From positions 20,360,688 through 20,424,687 of the forward strand of contig NC_132925.1 of assembly GCF_047675955.1 (NCBI RefSeq): a stretch of 64,000 nt of DNA. Reading direction: 5' to 3'. Made by a program: the position numbers and the translations under genes. Positions 1 to 10,726 of this stretch are shown here, piece by piece (within the stretch, counting starts at the first letter, position 1; each line of letters opens with the position of its first letter). This DNA comes from Chlorocebus sabaeus (lineage: Eukaryota; Chordata; Mammalia; Primates; Cercopithecidae). The notes beneath the pieces are model-generated. The model saw nothing but the letters and a program-made list of their open reading frames with translations. It was not told where the DNA came from and made no database searches.

Positions 1-550
1 ATAAGACACATGCACACATATATTTATTGTATATATACCCGAAGGATTATAAATCATGCTACTATAAAGACACATGGACACATACATTTATCGTGGCAGT
101 ATTCACAATAGCAAAGACTTGGAACCAACTCAAATGTCCGTCAATGATAGACTGGATTAAGAAAATGCGACACATATACACCATGGAATGCTATGCAGCC
201 ATAAAAAAGGATGAGTTTGTGTCCTTTGCAGGGACACAGATGAAGCTGGAAACCATCATTCTCAGCAAACTATCACAAGGACAGAAAACCAAACACCGCA
301 TGCTCTCACTCATAGGTGGGAATTGAACAATGAGATCACTTGGACACAGGGTGGGGAACGTCACACACAGAGGCCTGATGGAGCGTGGGGGCCTGGGGGA
401 GGGATAGCATTAGGAGAAATACCTAATGTAAATGATGAGTTGATGGGTGCAGCAAACCAACATGACACATGTATACCTATGTATCAAACCTACACATTGT
501 GCACATGTACCCTAGAACTTAAAGTATAATTAAAATAAAATAAAATAAAA
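1..550 (+). mobile_element. L1PA 3' end (ORF2 C-terminus, 3'UTR, A-rich tail)
   Basis: Reads as the last part of a primate L1: the C-terminal codons of ORF2 (reading frame 27-326, ending LIGGN), a short 3'UTR and a TAAAA-type tail at about 529-550. The 5' part lies outside the window or is truncated. Bases 1-29 repeat, imperfectly, the segment at 64-93, so this copy seems to carry a small internal duplication. Not a functional gene. Confidence 0.9.
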
Positions 551-3263
551 TCCTTTTGTTATGTCTTACACAGACCATTCATGACATGCTTGGATTTTCT
601 GGTTTGACCTGAGCATCCCTGTTTCTTAAACAGCCAGTCATTTTACTCTAGGACTAAATTTACCATACAAGAGTCTTTCTCCTATGAAATTATTTCTCTT
701 CAAGCTTTCTTACAAAGACACTCCCTCTTTATTTTTATAACTTATTTTTTACATCTCTCTTGTTTCCTGTTACCTTGTTTTATATATGACCTTTAAATAA
801 GCTTTGAATTAGACAAAAATTGTTCTTCTCTTTTAAAATAACGCACCTTTTCTTTAAGAAAGAATGTTTTCCTACAAATATATTTTTATTGGAAAATACC
901 CAAATAATGAAATATCTATTGTTTAATTTAACTTTAGATTCTAAATTATGACAGGTTTGTCTACAAGTATTTATCCCGTTACATTTACCTAATCATTTTA
1001 TTTTAATTGTTTACCTGGATTATTTATGAAAACTGTAATAATCATCATTTAAAGTTCTGGAACCACCATTGTAAGATTATAGCTGAGACAGTGAAAAAGA
1101 TTGAACTTCACTGACTCCATCTTGCTTTTAACCTCCTTTTAAGTTTGTCTTTGTTTATTCCTGGGCATAAGCTGAACTAACTTTGGGAGGAACTTAGTTT
1201 ATAATTTAGCTTTGAAACAAAGACAATAACAGTCCTTTGCCAAAACAAACCTCACTGCCTGTGGACTAGACTGCCTAAAGTCACAAGATCAGAAGTTATA
1301 GTAATCTTACTAAATTCAAAATGTAGCTATTTTTATTAAACCAACATCATTGTCAAATTATTAAATATTACACAAGTAAAGATCATTCCGTTTTTGGCTG
1401 GGTTTATAGTTCTGTAACCCCTATGTCAAATTTTGTCACCTTATAGTATTTGGTAGGGATAAGCATAAAATTACTTGATTAATAAATGCAAACAAATATG
1501 TATGCTGGCAATTCTTAAAACATTTCTAGTATTATTTTACCAATAATTTTAAAGTTAGCTTACTTATTAAAGGTTTTACTTAAGTGACATAAAGTTGAAA
1601 ACACATTTGACTAGTCTTTTCTCTTGTCCTGATAAAGTATTGATTCAAGTGCTTTTATTTTTCTTTAAACCAATTAATTAGAGCTCTTTTATATATTTTC
1701 AGTAGTGAAACACTGTGTCCACAACACATAAATACATAGAGGTATTAGGGATGCTGAAAGAAGTACATCTTATAGATTCATAAAAACCCTTGGGTTTTTT
1801 TTTCCTATCTTAGACATTCAGATTCTTGATAACCTGTTTCACAACCCTAGGCAGTTATCAGCTAAATAGCTTTAAGTTTACATATTAAAGGAAGCAACTC
1901 AGGTGAAAAATCTAGTAGCAAAACTTACATTATAAGGTATGGAGAATAAAAGTCTGGTATGCTAGAGGAAGATTAACAATGGATGTCAAATAAAACATAA
2001 AATTATAAAAATCTATTATAGGATTGTATAAGGAGACTAATTTTATTTACATAGGGACTACCTATCTTTCAACTGGATCTCTGAGCTTTGGGCAGAGCCC
2101 ACACTGAATCCTGGCTTTCCAAAAATGGAGGATTATCCTGAGGCTAGCCCATGGGATGTTTTTACAGTGCACTTAATTTTTTTTTAAAATAAAGACATTT
2201 CTAAGTGTCTAAATACATTCTTCTTTACAAACCCAAGAGCATTCTCTGTTGTAGTAATTATTTTAGACAATAAATCAGGTGACAGAATACAAAATCAAGC
2301 AGTCTAAAAGCTGAAACAAACTTGTCTGTTTACACTCTTGTGGTTCCATAAGGAAAAACAGGTTTCTCCCCCAAAGGGAGTCTGGCACCTTCTCTGTTTT
2401 CGTTAAAGAACCCTGGGCTATTATATACTATTTGAGGTCTCTCATGCAGCAGAGGGTTCAAGAGAAAGGAGAGACAGCAGAAGTAAATGAAGAAAACAGG
2501 ATTCAGTCAACCGTGAAGAAAAAAACTTTTGCTAAAAAAAGGACAAGGTCCTAGGGGACAAAACAAACAAACAAACATACAAAAACAAAAACAAAAAAAC
2601 AACCAAAAACACGAAGGCCTTTTAAATACAAACACACACACATACACATATACACATACATCTTCAATGTTAGCTTTTAATTAAGCTTACTTTAATCATT
2701 GAGCTCCTTAAGAAAAACTTTTTAAATCTTATTACCATATTTTAGCTAGGACAAATTACAATTATTTCAGAAGTACCAAGTATCAAACCAGAATGGGCTT
2801 TATTTAAGAAACAAAACCCAGGCTGTCATGGTGGAAAAAAGAAGGCAGGACCTTAGCTATCAAACTGCAGTGTAGGGTGACAGCCATTGCTTTCAGTTTG
2901 GCCTGGATAGCAAAAAGATGGCCTTGTTATGTAAATAAAGACTCTTAAGTAGTCAAAGTAAAAAAATCTTTCCTTTTTTTATTTTTCCTTTGGCTGTTTT
3001 TCTCCCCCTATCATACCACTTTTTTAGTGGGAACATAGCCACTTCAGAGGCCTTGTTCCCCATAATTCTGGAAATTTCCTTTTGATTTGATCAAGTCAGA
3101 TAGAGTTGATCAAACCCAATGGGAAAAAGACTGAAACAATAACAAAAACAGAAACAACAATAAGAAAACAGTTAAACAAAACAAATGATGGCACAACTTA
3201 TACGGTCACTGAGTGCTCTAATGGCAAAGAGAAATTAATGCCAGCTGGAACTGGGTATTAATC

Positions 3264-3569
3264 TTTTTTTTTTTTTTTTTTTTTTTTGAGACGTAGTTTT
3301 GCACTTCTTGCCCAGGCTGGAGTGCAATAGCGCGATCTCAGCTCACTGCAACCTCTGCCTCCCGGGTTCAAGCTATTCTCCTGCCTCAGCCTCCCGGCTG
3401 GGACTACAGGCACACACCACCACACCCAGCTAATCTTTTGGTATTTTTTAGTAGAGACAGGGTTTCACCATGTTGTCCAGTCTGGTCTCGAACCCCTGAC
3501 TTCAGATGATCCCTCTGCCTCGGCCTCCCAAAGTGCTGGGATTACAGGCATGAGCCACTACGCCTGGCC
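3264..3569 (-). mobile_element. Alu (S-like)
   Basis: Poly(T) start followed by the antisense Alu body (GCTCACTGCAACCTCTGCC, AAAGTGCTGGGATTACAGGC). Both arms and the A-rich linker are present. Confidence 0.95.
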
Positions 3570-3803
3570 TGGATGTAAATCTTAACTTTAGCCAAGACAA
3601 ATGCTAATTCAGTTCCTTCCCTAGGGATGGGTCTCAGGCTGTGGACTGCTCTCTACCATCCTAACAAGCAGGAAAAGAAAAAAGCAAACACCTCATCTTC
3701 CCTGTTGGAAGCAAGCTCAAACTCCATAAAAGTTACCTGCCTTCCATCATCATGGAAACAGGAAATCTTGCCTTCCTTGTTGAAAGCAAGTAAAACTAAA
3801 CTC

Positions 3804-3804
3804 C

Positions 3805-3835
<31 letters not shown>

Positions 3836-3850
3836 AGAGAGAGAGAGAGG
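3804..3850. repeat. (A)n followed by (GA)n
   Basis: About 30 A followed by GGAGAGAGAGAG. Looks like an expanded A-tail; no clear retroposon body lies to its left, so the origin is uncertain. Confidence 0.8.
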
Positions 3851-4030
3851 AGTTGTACAGCAAAATAAACTTTAGATCTTGACCAAATTTTGGGAGATCA
3901 GGGACTCTCTGGAGGGGGTGCTCTCAGACCTCAGCAAATTGGCCTATTGGTTTGAGCCATAAAGTTAGCTCATGCTGGTACCAAGCACCAATAGGAGATT
4001 TGTCAAAGGTCAGGGGCATCTCCGCTCAGA

Positions 4031-4048
4031 ATCCCTTCATGGTTGCCA
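4031..4048 (-). other. ERV1 primer-binding site, tRNA-Arg-like
   Basis: On the minus strand the LTR ends in CA, then three bases, then TGGCAACCATGAAGGGAT. This differs at a few positions from the PBS TGGCGACCACGAAGGGAC expected for a tRNA-Arg primer (from memory). Position and TGG start fit a retroviral PBS. Confidence 0.6.
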
Positions 4049-4051
4049 AAA

Positions 4052-4521
4052 TGTGAACCCCCAAAACCTGAGGCAGGTCTCAGTTAATCTAGAAAGTTTA
4101 TTTTGCTAAGGCTGAGGATTCATGCCCATGACACAGCCTCAGGAGGTCCTGACGACGTGTGCCGAAGGTGGTAAGAGCACAGTTTGGTTTTATACATTCA
4201 AGGAGACATGAGACATCAATCAACATATGCAAGATGAACATTGGTTCGATTTGAAAAGGCAGAACAACTCAAAGCAAAGGGGGGAAAACCCAAAGTGGGC
4301 AGGGGGCTTCCAGGTCATGGGTAGTTAAGAGACAAATGGTTGCATTCTTTTGAGTTTCTGATTAGCCTCTCCAAAGGAGGCAATCAGATATGCATTTATC
4401 TCAGTGAGCAGAGGGGTGACTTTGAAAGAATAGGCAACAGGTTGGCCCTAAGCAGTTCCCAGCTTGACTTTTCCCTTTAGCTTAGTGATTTGGGGGCCCC
4501 AAGTTTTATTTTCCTTTCACA
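4052..4521 (-). mobile_element. ERV1 LTR (5' LTR of a reverse-strand provirus remnant)
   Basis: About 470 bp bounded by TG and CA. On the minus strand it starts TGTGAAAGGAAAAT and contains a CATGTCTCC ... TGTATAAAACCAA core-promoter-like stretch and an AAATAAACTTTCT poly(A)-signal region near its 3' end. It is followed directly by the PBS, which makes it a 5' LTR. Family not assigned (class I, possibly the MER4/HERV-R neighbourhood). It ends 119 bp before the splice acceptor of the exon at 4641. Confidence 0.8.
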
Positions 4522-4640
4522 AAGAAAACATATCAATTCAACGTGAGATTCATTTAGTTAGTAGTTTATAAACATTCTGCCTCTATGCTAACATTGCACA
4601 GTCCTTTTATATTGTGAATTTTTTCATTCTGTATTCTCAG

Positions 4641-4928
4641 CTTCCTGTGCTTCCCAGAATTCCATCATCTGACCGCCATCCTAGAAGGCATTCTCATGAG
4701 GACCAGGAATTCCGATGCCGATCATCTGATTGTCTTCCTAGAAGGCATTCTCATGAGGACCAAGAATTTCGATGCCGTAGCCACGTGCGGGATTACGGAA
4801 AATACTCAGAGGATGGGTCATTCAAGGAGCCACTGGAATCAAAAGGCAGATCCCATTCCAAAACTGAGAAATTTTCGGAGTCCTTTGAACGACAGCTGTG
4901 CTTTAGAACCAAACGTTCGGCCTCTTTG
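4641..4928 (+). CDS. internal coding exon of an unrecognised gene
   Basis: A 288-nt exon (96 codons) open in one frame, starting after a pyrimidine-rich acceptor (TTTTTTCATTCTGTATTCTCAG) and ending at a good donor (CTCTTTG|GTATGTAG). It begins and ends in phase 0, matching the phase-0 terminal exon at 8743. The encoded segment starts LPVLPRIPSSDRHPRRHS and ends FRTKRSASL; it is hydrophilic and rich in Arg, Ser, Glu and His, with no membrane segment, and is probably disordered. Residues 9-27 and 28-46 are a tandem duplication of 19 residues. Of the six codons differing between copies, four differ silently, which supports coding use. I do not recognise the protein. Upstream exons must lie before the window or in unrecognised sequence. 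An unrelated or pseudogenic reading cannot be excluded. Confidence 0.65.
4665..4778 (+). repeat. 57-bp in-frame tandem duplication inside the exon
   Basis: Two adjacent 57-bp units (4665-4721 and 4722-4778) with 7 differences. Each encodes SSDxxPRRHSHEDQEFRCR, the variable pair being Arg-His in copy 1 and Cys-Leu in copy 2. The length is a multiple of three, so the frame is kept. Confidence 0.95.
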
Positions 4929-5174
4929 GTATGTAGCAGAGCTACTGAATATTTAAGCCACTTTAGAAAAGGAAACCCAAAGGTTTTGTCCTCTTTAACA
5001 TTGAGGGGAACAAATGTAACTTCTTCATTTACAGCTTAGTAATAAGATCTTTGAAAAATGACATTCAGTTTAACACAACCCAGATTGAATTTTTAAAAAT
5101 TATTATTTACAATTGAAGACATCTGGTATAGGAAGAGTTCCCGGAACATTTTTCTTACCAAAGTCTTCTAGTTT

Positions 5175-5478
5175 TTCTTTTTTTTTTTCTTCGAGATAGG
5201 GTCTCACTCTGTTAGCCAGGCTGGAGTGCAGTGGCCTGATCATAGCTCACTGCAGCCTCGAATTCCTGGTCTCAAGTGTTCCTCCCACCTCAGCCTCTTG
5301 AGTAGCTGGGACTACAGGCATGTGCCACCACGACTGACTAAATTTTAAACTTTTTTTTTCTAGAGACAGGGTCTTGTTATGTTGCCCAGGCTGGTTTCAA
5401 ACTTCTGGGCTCAAGCAGTGCTCCTGCCTCAGCCTCCCAAAGTGCTAGGATTCCACGTGTGAGTCACCACACTCAGCC
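5175..5478 (-). mobile_element. Alu (J-like), intronic
   Basis: Antisense Alu with diverged diagnostic positions. Flanked by CTAGTTT on both sides as a likely target duplication. Lies in the intron between the two coding exons, antisense to the gene. Confidence 0.9.
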
Positions 5479-6311
5479 CCCTAGTTTCTTGAGCCTACTT
5501 TCATCAACCTTATTATAAATAATTGTAACTCATTCTCCTTTTACAATTTGGGGGGAAAAAAACTGCCCCTGTGGCTTCTCTCCTTTCATAGTTAATCCTC
5601 TAGCAAATAGTCCATGATGGTGTTTTGTTCTCCTATACTAAAAAAACACAAGAATGACCAAACACTATCTAGTAAGTATCCAGGAATAGGAGTGGGCTAG
5701 GTGCTCACGGTGACATCATGGGAGTCTCAGTAAAGTAAAAGGAAGAGACAGACATGAAATGGGGGAAGTATAGAAATATAGCAACTCCAATACTCATGAT
5801 GCTAAACTTGATAAATAAAGTAATAAACTAAAGATCAAATAAAGTAATAAACTAAAGATCAATTAATGTTTCAACTCTGTAGCATGCTCACTGACTGGCC
5901 TTGAGCAAAATGCTTCTTTTTTGTAGGTCTTTGGTTTTTTGTTTAATTTTGCAAAACCGGAATAATAATGGGTTGTTGCCATGTAGTAGACAAAACAAAT
6001 AACTGAACCTAAGCGTAATGACTCCTGGTTCTGGAGCTAGACTCTGTGAGTCCACTGGTGAAGATACTTGGGTGCTTTGTGTTTCATTGTCCATCTGAGC
6101 ACAGTGCTGTCTATCTAGAAGATTAACTGTTGAGACTGTCACTGTGCATCTTTGCCTTGCAGGTGACACCTTACTTTTGCTCAGAGTGACCCTGTATCCC
6201 TATGGTTTCCCTTCAGTAGGCTGCTTTCTCCACCTGATCAGAAGAGGAACAAGGAAGGGAGAATAGTGGACAGCTGTCGTTTTACTGTATCTAAACCTTA
6301 TTATTAAGAAT
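5479..6311. other. intronic DNA, nothing recognised
   Basis: No coding segment, RNA gene or repeat family recognised. One short direct repeat (AAAGTAATAAACTAAAGATC) occurs twice in tandem near 5817-5860. Confidence 0.5.
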
Positions 6312-6576
6312 TCTTATAATCCCAGCACTTTGGAAGGTTGAGGCCAGGAATTTGAGACCAGCCTGGGCAACATAGTGAAATCCTGTCTCTACGAAAATTA
6401 AAAAAAAAAACAAAACTGCCAGCCATGGTGGCCTGTACCTGTATTCCTGACTGCTTGGGAGGCTGAGGTGGGAGGATCTCTTGCACCCAAGTTTGACACT
6501 GCAGTCAGCTGTGATTGGAGCCATTGTACTCCAGCCTGGGCAACAGAGCAAGACTCTCAAGAAAAACAAAAAAAAG
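6312..6576 (+). mobile_element. Alu (J-like), 5'-truncated
   Basis: Begins at ATAATCCCAGCACTTTGG, so the first ~25 bases of the element are absent. Both arms follow and it ends in an impure A tail. AAGAATT-type sequence on both sides may be the target duplication. Confidence 0.9.
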
Positions 6577-6599
6577 AATTTCTGTTTTGCTTTTTTTAA

Positions 6600-7000
6600 A
6601 AAAAAACTGTTTGTTTTCATATTGTCTCAGGCTTAGAGAAATGTTGCAAGAATAGGACAAAGAATTCCCATACACCCTTCACCTAGATTACCTCCAAATG
6701 TTAACATGTTCATATTTGCCTGCACTATCTCTCCTCTTCCCATCTCCAAACACAGGCACAAGAACTTTCTCTGACATAAACACAATACAATAATTAAATT
6801 CAGGAAATTAATACTGATATAATATTGTTATCTCTAATTCATAAACCTTATTTATATTTTTTGCCAGTTGTCCCAATAATATTCTTTATAGTGAAATTTG
6901 AAATCATGTGTTGCTACCAATGTTCATGTTCCTGTGGTCTGTTTTACCCTGGAGCACTTTCTCAGTCTTTCCTTGTCTTTCACGACATTAGCTAATATTA
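6600..7000 (-). mobile_element. old L1M 3'UTR-like fragment
   Basis: The text GTTGCAAGAATAGGACAAAG ... CACCCTTCACCTAGATT ... TTGCCAGTTGTCCCAATAAT matches, from memory, the antisense 3'UTR of an ancient L1M/L1ME subfamily. A related segment recurs at 44046. Confidence 0.55.
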
Positions 7001-8742
7001 TTATTATAAGCCCTAGAAGTGTATAAAGTCATTTTGCTTAAAAAAATCTTCATCGTATTATCTCTAAAATATAAAATATGCTTGTTGCATTCATTTTCCA
7101 TGTTCTTCCTTTTGAGTTCCAAGATACTTAGGGAAGAATTTTCCACTTTTTAAACTCGAAACTCTTTTTCATGGTTATATATAATGAGTAGAAACCTGTT
7201 AGGAATTTATAAAAATTTTTAAATTTGCACATTATATAACTAATTTTAATTTCAGTATTTTATATCAGTTTTTAAAGAGTACTTTATAAAGTCTTAATGC
7301 AAAATTTGAAATTCAGAACATATACAGATACACTTCAACTTTTCCCTATTTGATAATCTACACACTTTCCTAAGGCTAACTACATTAAAAAGTGTTATTT
7401 TTCAGCAAATTTAAAAATGATTTATATCGTCTTTTGTTTGGGGACCAAATGTATACTAATACCTAGATTTAAATTTTACATATTTTGACATCAAAAAGAA
7501 CCAGAAACTGTTTCTGTGTCCTGATCATGAAAAGCAATGTTAAATTCTTTCATTTTGATATTTAAAAATTCAGTCGGCTTATTTTGATAATTTTCACATT
7601 TAGCGTCTAAGTGATGTGATAAAATGTATTTCCAAGCATTATTTACAAGCATTTCTCGGATGGTCTTTAATCATCACTCTATTTTCTCTTTCTTATACCA
7701 TTTTGATAAGAGACCTTAATGACTGCATTAACATTGTAGAGTGGCTGACACCACTGTGTTAAACAGATAGGTGCCTCAATAACTTTCAGCCAGCACGGCT
7801 GAGCACGCATGACCTTGCTCATGTGACCACCACTCACCACTGCTTAACTTCACCTGATAAACACTAAGGGGTTTCCCAACACTTCTAGTTTGAATAGGAA
7901 AGGAGTAATGGTTTTGCTTGTTTATTTTTTAAAATAGAAGCATAAATAGATACCGTGGCCACATTTATTAATGCCATCGTTTTGATAATTCCTTTGAAAG
8001 GCACCCTCTGGCCATACAAACTAAAGAAGCAACCCCCCACCCTCCAGTAGGTCCCTATCACTCTGTTTACAGTTATCATTGCACTTATCACTGTGGATTA
8101 TTTTTTCACTTCCTTTTAGGCTTATTGATAACTGTCTGTATCCCTCCACCTAGGTGTAATATCTAGGAAGTAGGTCTATTTAGTGTTATATCTCCTGATC
8201 CTACAACAACAGTATATGTTCAGTTAATCAGTGAATAATGTGGAATCCTGGGGACACATGTTGGGGATTGTTAATCTGGTTGGGTGTCATTCCTTAACAC
8301 TTCATTCTTCCCACAGTCCTCACATTGAAATTTAGTGAAAACTCTACTATTAATGTAATTTAAGGGACTGAACACAGAGCGCTAAGAATCATTCCATGTG
8401 TGATCTCACTTGGCACTTTCCTTTTCAAAAAGCACCAGGGGACTGTTAATTTCATCATGCCATGAAATCATGCCCCTCAGTATGTTCAGAGGCAAAGAGT
8501 CACAGGCGTGTGCGGGTTATACTTCCTTCCCAGACCATCTGCTGATGCCCAATCCCCTCTGTTTTCTTTGTGACCAAAACCTTTAGCAACATCCTTAGGT
8601 TTATGCTAATGTATTTCTGGAAACCAAGAGGTGGAAGTCTGCTAAACCATCAAGGCTTTCTCTGTGTCTGATTATTAAGAGAAATGTGGAGTGTTGTCAG
8701 CTGTTTGCGCATTTTTACCTGTTTCTGCTCTTTCCCTTTCAG
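7001..8742. other. intronic DNA, nothing recognised
   Basis: AT-rich intron of the gene ending at 9.2 kb. Ends in a strong acceptor (TTTCTGCTCTTTCCCTTTCAG). No exon-like open segment with flanking splice sites was convincing between 4929 and 8742. Confidence 0.5.
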
Positions 8743-8892
8743 GGACCTGAAAGCAGAAAGGAGAGAAATGAAACAGAATGCCTGAGGGTGGAGATAAAAT
8801 CCCGAAAGAAAGCAGAGGAAGAAAGGAGCTCTAGGAAAGAAGAACATGGAGAAGCACACATGGCTCCCCTGTTTGAAAAAGGGCCTGAATAA
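8743..8892 (+). CDS. terminal coding exon of the same unrecognised gene
   Basis: Starts in phase 0 after a long pyrimidine tract and CAG, runs 49 codons and stops at TAA (8890-8892). It is very rich in charged residues (RKKAEEERSSRKEE is typical), consistent with a short helical or coiled segment, and ends MAPLFEKGPE. It can join directly to the exon ending at 4928 without a frame change, giving a C-terminal part of 145 residues; further exons in the 3.8-kb intron are possible. A 3'UTR with several AATAAA signals follows. I do not recognise the protein and assign no function. The evidence for a real terminal exon is the acceptor, the in-phase join and the poly(A) signals. Confidence 0.65.
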   Translation, partial: GPESRKERNETECLRVEIKSRKKAEEERSSRKEEHGEAHMAPLFEKGPE

Positions 8893-9190
8893 TACTCTGC
8901 TTCCGCCTCATGACATCAGATGCTAGTTTTGGTTTTTTTCTTTGAGCCCTAATTCACCATTTCAGGATGTGGATGGGGGCAGGGTTGGGGGTAAAAACAG
9001 CTATAAAAAGCAACTGCAGATGCTGAGTGACTGCAGTGGGCAGGGTATGTAGCTGCTCCAAGATGACTTGCATCATACCCCAATTACTGCTGGCATCTTA
9101 GTTGAGAGTATATTCTGCTTGGTTGCCTTTTTATGGGAATAAAGAGAATAAAAGGTATTTTAATAGAATAAAGAAAAATTTGAAAACGTA
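8893..9190 (+). other. 3'UTR of the gene
   Basis: Sequence from the TAA stop to just past a cluster of poly(A) signals. No Alu or L1 inside it. The cleavage site is not determinable by eye; a further AATAAA at 9264-9269 would allow a longer form. Confidence 0.5.
9138..9172 (+). terminator. poly(A) signal cluster
   Basis: Three AATAAA hexamers at 9138, 9147 and 9167, about 245-275 nt after the stop codon. Confidence 0.6.
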
Positions 9191-9433
9191 ATACAAGGTA
9201 TTTAAAGAGCCACCCACGTAGCTTCACCAACCCTTCTTACACATCAACTCACAAATCATCTTAAATAAAAGTCATTGGTATGACTCTTGAGTTTACTTTC
9301 TTGTCAGAAGTAATTATGTAAGTATGTCTAATGGCCATCATTTAAGGAGAACTGGTAATTAACCTGCCAAGTACTATGCTGGATGCTTTAATGCATTATG
9401 TAAAATAAGCTTCACTACTCTGAGGTGGGACCT

Positions 9434-10182
9434 TGTGTTAGTCAGGATTCTCCGGAGAGAAAGAACCAATAGGATAGAGATAAAGATAGATAGATAGATA
9501 GATGGATAGATATATAGATAGATAGATAGATAGATGGATAGATATATAGATAGATAGATAGATGATAGATAGAGGTAGAGATAAATAGGGATAGAGATAT
9601 ATGAGAGGGAATTTATTAGGGGAATTGGCTTACATGATTATGGAGGCAGAGAAATCCCAACATAAACTGTCTCCAAGCCGGAGAACCAAGGAAGCCAGTA
9701 GTGTGGCTCAGTTCAAGTTCAAAAGCCTCAGAACCGGGGAAGCCAGTAGGGTGGCTTAGCCCAAGTTTGAAAGCCTCAGAACCAGGGAAGCTGATGATAT
9801 CACTTTCAGTCCTAGGTTGAAGGTAGGGTAGGGGAAAGTCACTGGTGCAAGTCCCTGGCTCCAAAGGCCACACAGAACCTGTAGTTCTAATATCCAAGGC
9901 AGGAAAAAAGGGCATCCTAGCTTTGAGGGAGAGAGGGGAGAGAGAGAGAGAGAAAATTCCCCTTTCCTCTGCCTTTTTTGTCTATCCAGGTCTTCAACCA
10001 ATTGGATAGTGCCTGCCCACATTGGGTGAGGAGGATCTTCCTTATTCAGTCCACTGATTCAAATGCCGATCTTTTCCAGAATCACTTTAACAGACATATC
10101 TGTGCAGAAAGAAATAGTGCTTTACCAGCTGTCTGGGTGCCCCTTAATCAAGTCAAGCTGGCACCTAACATTAACCATCACA
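9434..10182 (-). mobile_element. solo MLT2-type ERVL LTR
   Basis: Begins TGTGTTAGTCAGGATTCTCC and ends TTAACCATCACA, the reverse complement of an MLT2 LTR with TG...CA ends. The 5-bp direct repeat GACCT flanks it exactly (9429-9433 and 10183-10187), as expected for ERVL integration. It is longer than usual because of an internal GATA expansion. Confidence 0.85.
9484..9592. repeat. (GATA)n microsatellite inside MLT2
   Basis: About 110 bp of GATA units interrupted by GGATA and TATA variants, including a ~52-bp higher-order duplication (ATGGATAGATATATAGATAG occurs twice). MLT2 LTRs naturally carry a GATA/TA-rich stretch here. Confidence 0.9.
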
Positions 10183-10187
10183 GACCT

Positions 10188-10726
10188 ATTTTTTTCTTCA
10201 CTTTCTACATGAGGAAACAAATTTTAGAGAGTTCTGTAGCTTGCTGGCAGAGTTAGGTGGCAGAGTTAGGGCCAGAGACAAGTTCATTCTGATGCCAGAG
10301 CTTATGGTCCTCACGTGAGGCAGGATGTTCATTTTCCTCTAGTAGCAGGTTCTGAGACAGTCTGTATGTGATGTTCATGTGAATGAGTGGATGTGAGCAA
10401 GAACAGCAGGAGCGGGGTAGGTTGCAGTTTTGATTACTTGGGTGAAGACTGATTCTCTGAGGTCAGATTTATGCACTGGGTTTTAACTTTGTGGAACCAT
10501 ACTCTATCAGTAATTGTTTTCCCCTGAAAGCAAAGACACTGGAGTTCTCTAATGCTTTCTCTGTTTATTCCTCATCTGTCTTAGACCTTCAAATGCCCAA
10601 GGGCAGCTACATACTCCGTTTTGTGAAGAGGAAAATCCCCCAAAAGTACTACTCATAACTAATACTGTAATTGATTGCTTGTGCAAGCACTGACTTTGAC
10701 TTAGTAGAAATAAAAAGGAAAAGGGG
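10188..10726. other. no recognised feature
   Basis: Single-copy-looking DNA between two LTR elements. No open segment with splice signals and no repeat recognised. Confidence 0.5.

Larger units (their letters stand above)
551..4030 (-). mobile_element. probable ERV1 internal remnant, reverse strand
   Basis: AT-rich DNA with no usable reading frame. It lies immediately 3', on the minus strand, of an LTR and primer-binding site (4031-4521), which is where that element's internal region should be. The style (long A/T-rich non-coding stretches, a GACTCCATCTTGCTTTTAACC tract near 1115) recalls MER4-type class I internal sequence, but I cannot align it. An Alu interrupts it. The lower boundary is a guess, and no second LTR was recognised. 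Confidence 0.4.
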
